5,912 nt of DNA from Candidatus Kuenenia stuttgartensis. GTDB taxonomy: Bacteria > Planctomycetota > Planctomycetia > Pirellulales > UBA1268. The stretch spans positions 1 to 5,912 of the forward strand of contig CAMCPF010000205.1 in NCBI GenBank assembly GCA_945876515.1, written 5' to 3'. A program made the position numbers and the translations under genes. Below are positions 5,216 to 5,912 of this stretch, piece by piece (positions within the stretch are counted from its first letter, which is position 1; each line of letters starts with the position of its first letter). The notes beneath the pieces are model-generated. The model saw only the letters and a program-made list of their open reading frames with translations. It was not told the DNA's origin and made no database searches.

Positions 5216-5912
5216 TCAGGCGGCGAGCCTGCTCGCGGCCGCCGGCGCTGCGGCGGGCGTCGCGGGAATCATCCGGGCGTGTCGGGCGAGCCGGTAGCGG
5301 CGGCCCCGCCAGTGGACGTGGCGGACGGCGAGCGGGGCGAACCAGCCGGCCAGGTAGACGGCGTCTTTGAGCGGGATCGCGGCGGCATGGTGGAGCGACG
5401 GCCACGAGCCGCGCAGCATGCGGGCGGCCGACGTCTCGAGCAGGATGCGAGCCAGGATGATCGCCGGGGCGAAGGCCGCCCACGGGGTGGCGAGCAGGCC
5501 CACAGCCCAGGGCAGGGGGTTGAGCAACAGTTCGAGCGGATAGGCCACCGGGGCGATCCGGATTCGGCAGGCCGCGTGCCGCACGTGCCGCTGCCAGAGT
5601 CCGCGCCACGACCACGTGCGATGCACGATCCGCACGGGCTCCGGGGAGAGCCGCACCTGCCAGCCGGCCGCGGCCACGAGCCGCGCGAGCGCGGAATCGT
5701 CGGCGGCGTTGTCTCGCACCGCCTCGATACCGCCGGCGTCGGCAAGCGCCTCCCGGCGGACCCACTCCCCCTTGCCATTGACCGCATGCTGCCCCGTGAG
5801 CAGCGTCGCGCCGATCGCGAGCACGCCCGCCAGTTCGTTGTAGTGGAGGTTTTCCAGGGCGGCCGGCAGCGACTCCTCGCCGATCCCCGTCACCGCCTGG
5901 TAGGCCAAGCCG
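5216..5912 (-). CDS. membrane glycosyltransferase, ceramide glucosyltransferase/HpnI-like, C-terminal part (5' end outside window)
   Basis: This is the C-terminal 232 or so residues of a processive-type glycosyltransferase related to GT21 (ceramide glucosyltransferase) and hopanoid HpnI proteins, which glycosylate lipids at the membrane. The frame is open to the right edge. Seen in order: a hydrophobic stretch with GKGEWVRREALADAGGI (segment before the catalytic Asp), NAADDSALARLV (Asp-Asp pair at the usual VADDxxLGR position), then WRGLWQRHVRHAACRIR where family members carry (Q/R)xxRW. The Trp of that motif is His here. Two or three hydrophobic segments follow (AYPLELLLNPLPWAVGLLA and the next 30 residues; DAVYLAGWFAPLAV), ending with WRGRRYRL, a familiar C-terminal piece of the group, and an Ala-rich tail. 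It is 68 bases upstream of the binding-protein gene on the same strand, so co-transcription is possible but a functional link is not evident. The lipid acceptor and donor sugar are unknown. Confidence 0.78.
   Translation of the reverse strand, partial: GLAYQAVTGIGEESLPAALENLHYNELAGVLAIGATLLTGQHAVNGKGEWVRREALADAGGIEAVRDNAADDSALARLVAAAGWQVRLSPEPVRIVHRTWSWRGLWQRHVRHAACRIRIAPVAYPLELLLNPLPWAVGLLATPWAAFAPAIILARILLETSAARMLRGSWPSLHHAAAIPLKDAVYLAGWFAPLAVRHVHWRGRRYRLARHARMIPATPAAAPAAASRLAA

Overview
The window is very GC-rich (roughly two thirds G+C by eye) and densely coded. It looks like a chromosomal segment of a Gram-negative-type bacterium, because the solute-binding protein has a plain Sec signal peptide with no lipobox, as expected for a free periplasmic protein. 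The mix of an OvoA-type enzyme, a Stf0-like sulfotransferase, a ceramide-glucosyltransferase/HpnI-like enzyme and mixed Shine-Dalgarno quality would fit Planctomycetota. That assignment is a guess from gene content. No rRNA, tRNA, CRISPR array, insertion sequence or phage gene was seen.

Layout, right to left along the minus strand. At 5216-5912 is the C-terminal part of a membrane glycosyltransferase, cut by the right edge. A periplasmic amino-acid-binding protein follows at 4374-5147. A plus-strand Stf0-like sulfotransferase gene (3421-4383) then interrupts the minus-strand series, and its 3' end overlaps the end of the binding-protein gene by 10 bases. A 199-base divergent intergenic region (3222-3420) separates it from a tight minus-strand cluster: amino-acid ABC permease (2484-3221), ABC ATPase (1697-2458), ADP-ribosylglycohydrolase-like protein (637-1686) and the N-terminal 204 residues of OvoA (1-613, cut by the left edge). 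The gaps inside this cluster are 25, 10 and 23 bases, so one transcript is likely.

Working model (inference): the binding protein, permease and ATPase form one polar amino acid importer. Its membrane and ATPase genes are co-transcribed with ovoA, whose product joins histidine and cysteine on the way to ovothiol. The importer could therefore supply a precursor amino acid. The ADP-ribosylglycohydrolase-fold protein between them has lost the usual metal-binding Asp motifs and may do something other than remove ADP-ribose. The sulfotransferase splits the transporter genes and may be a later insertion.
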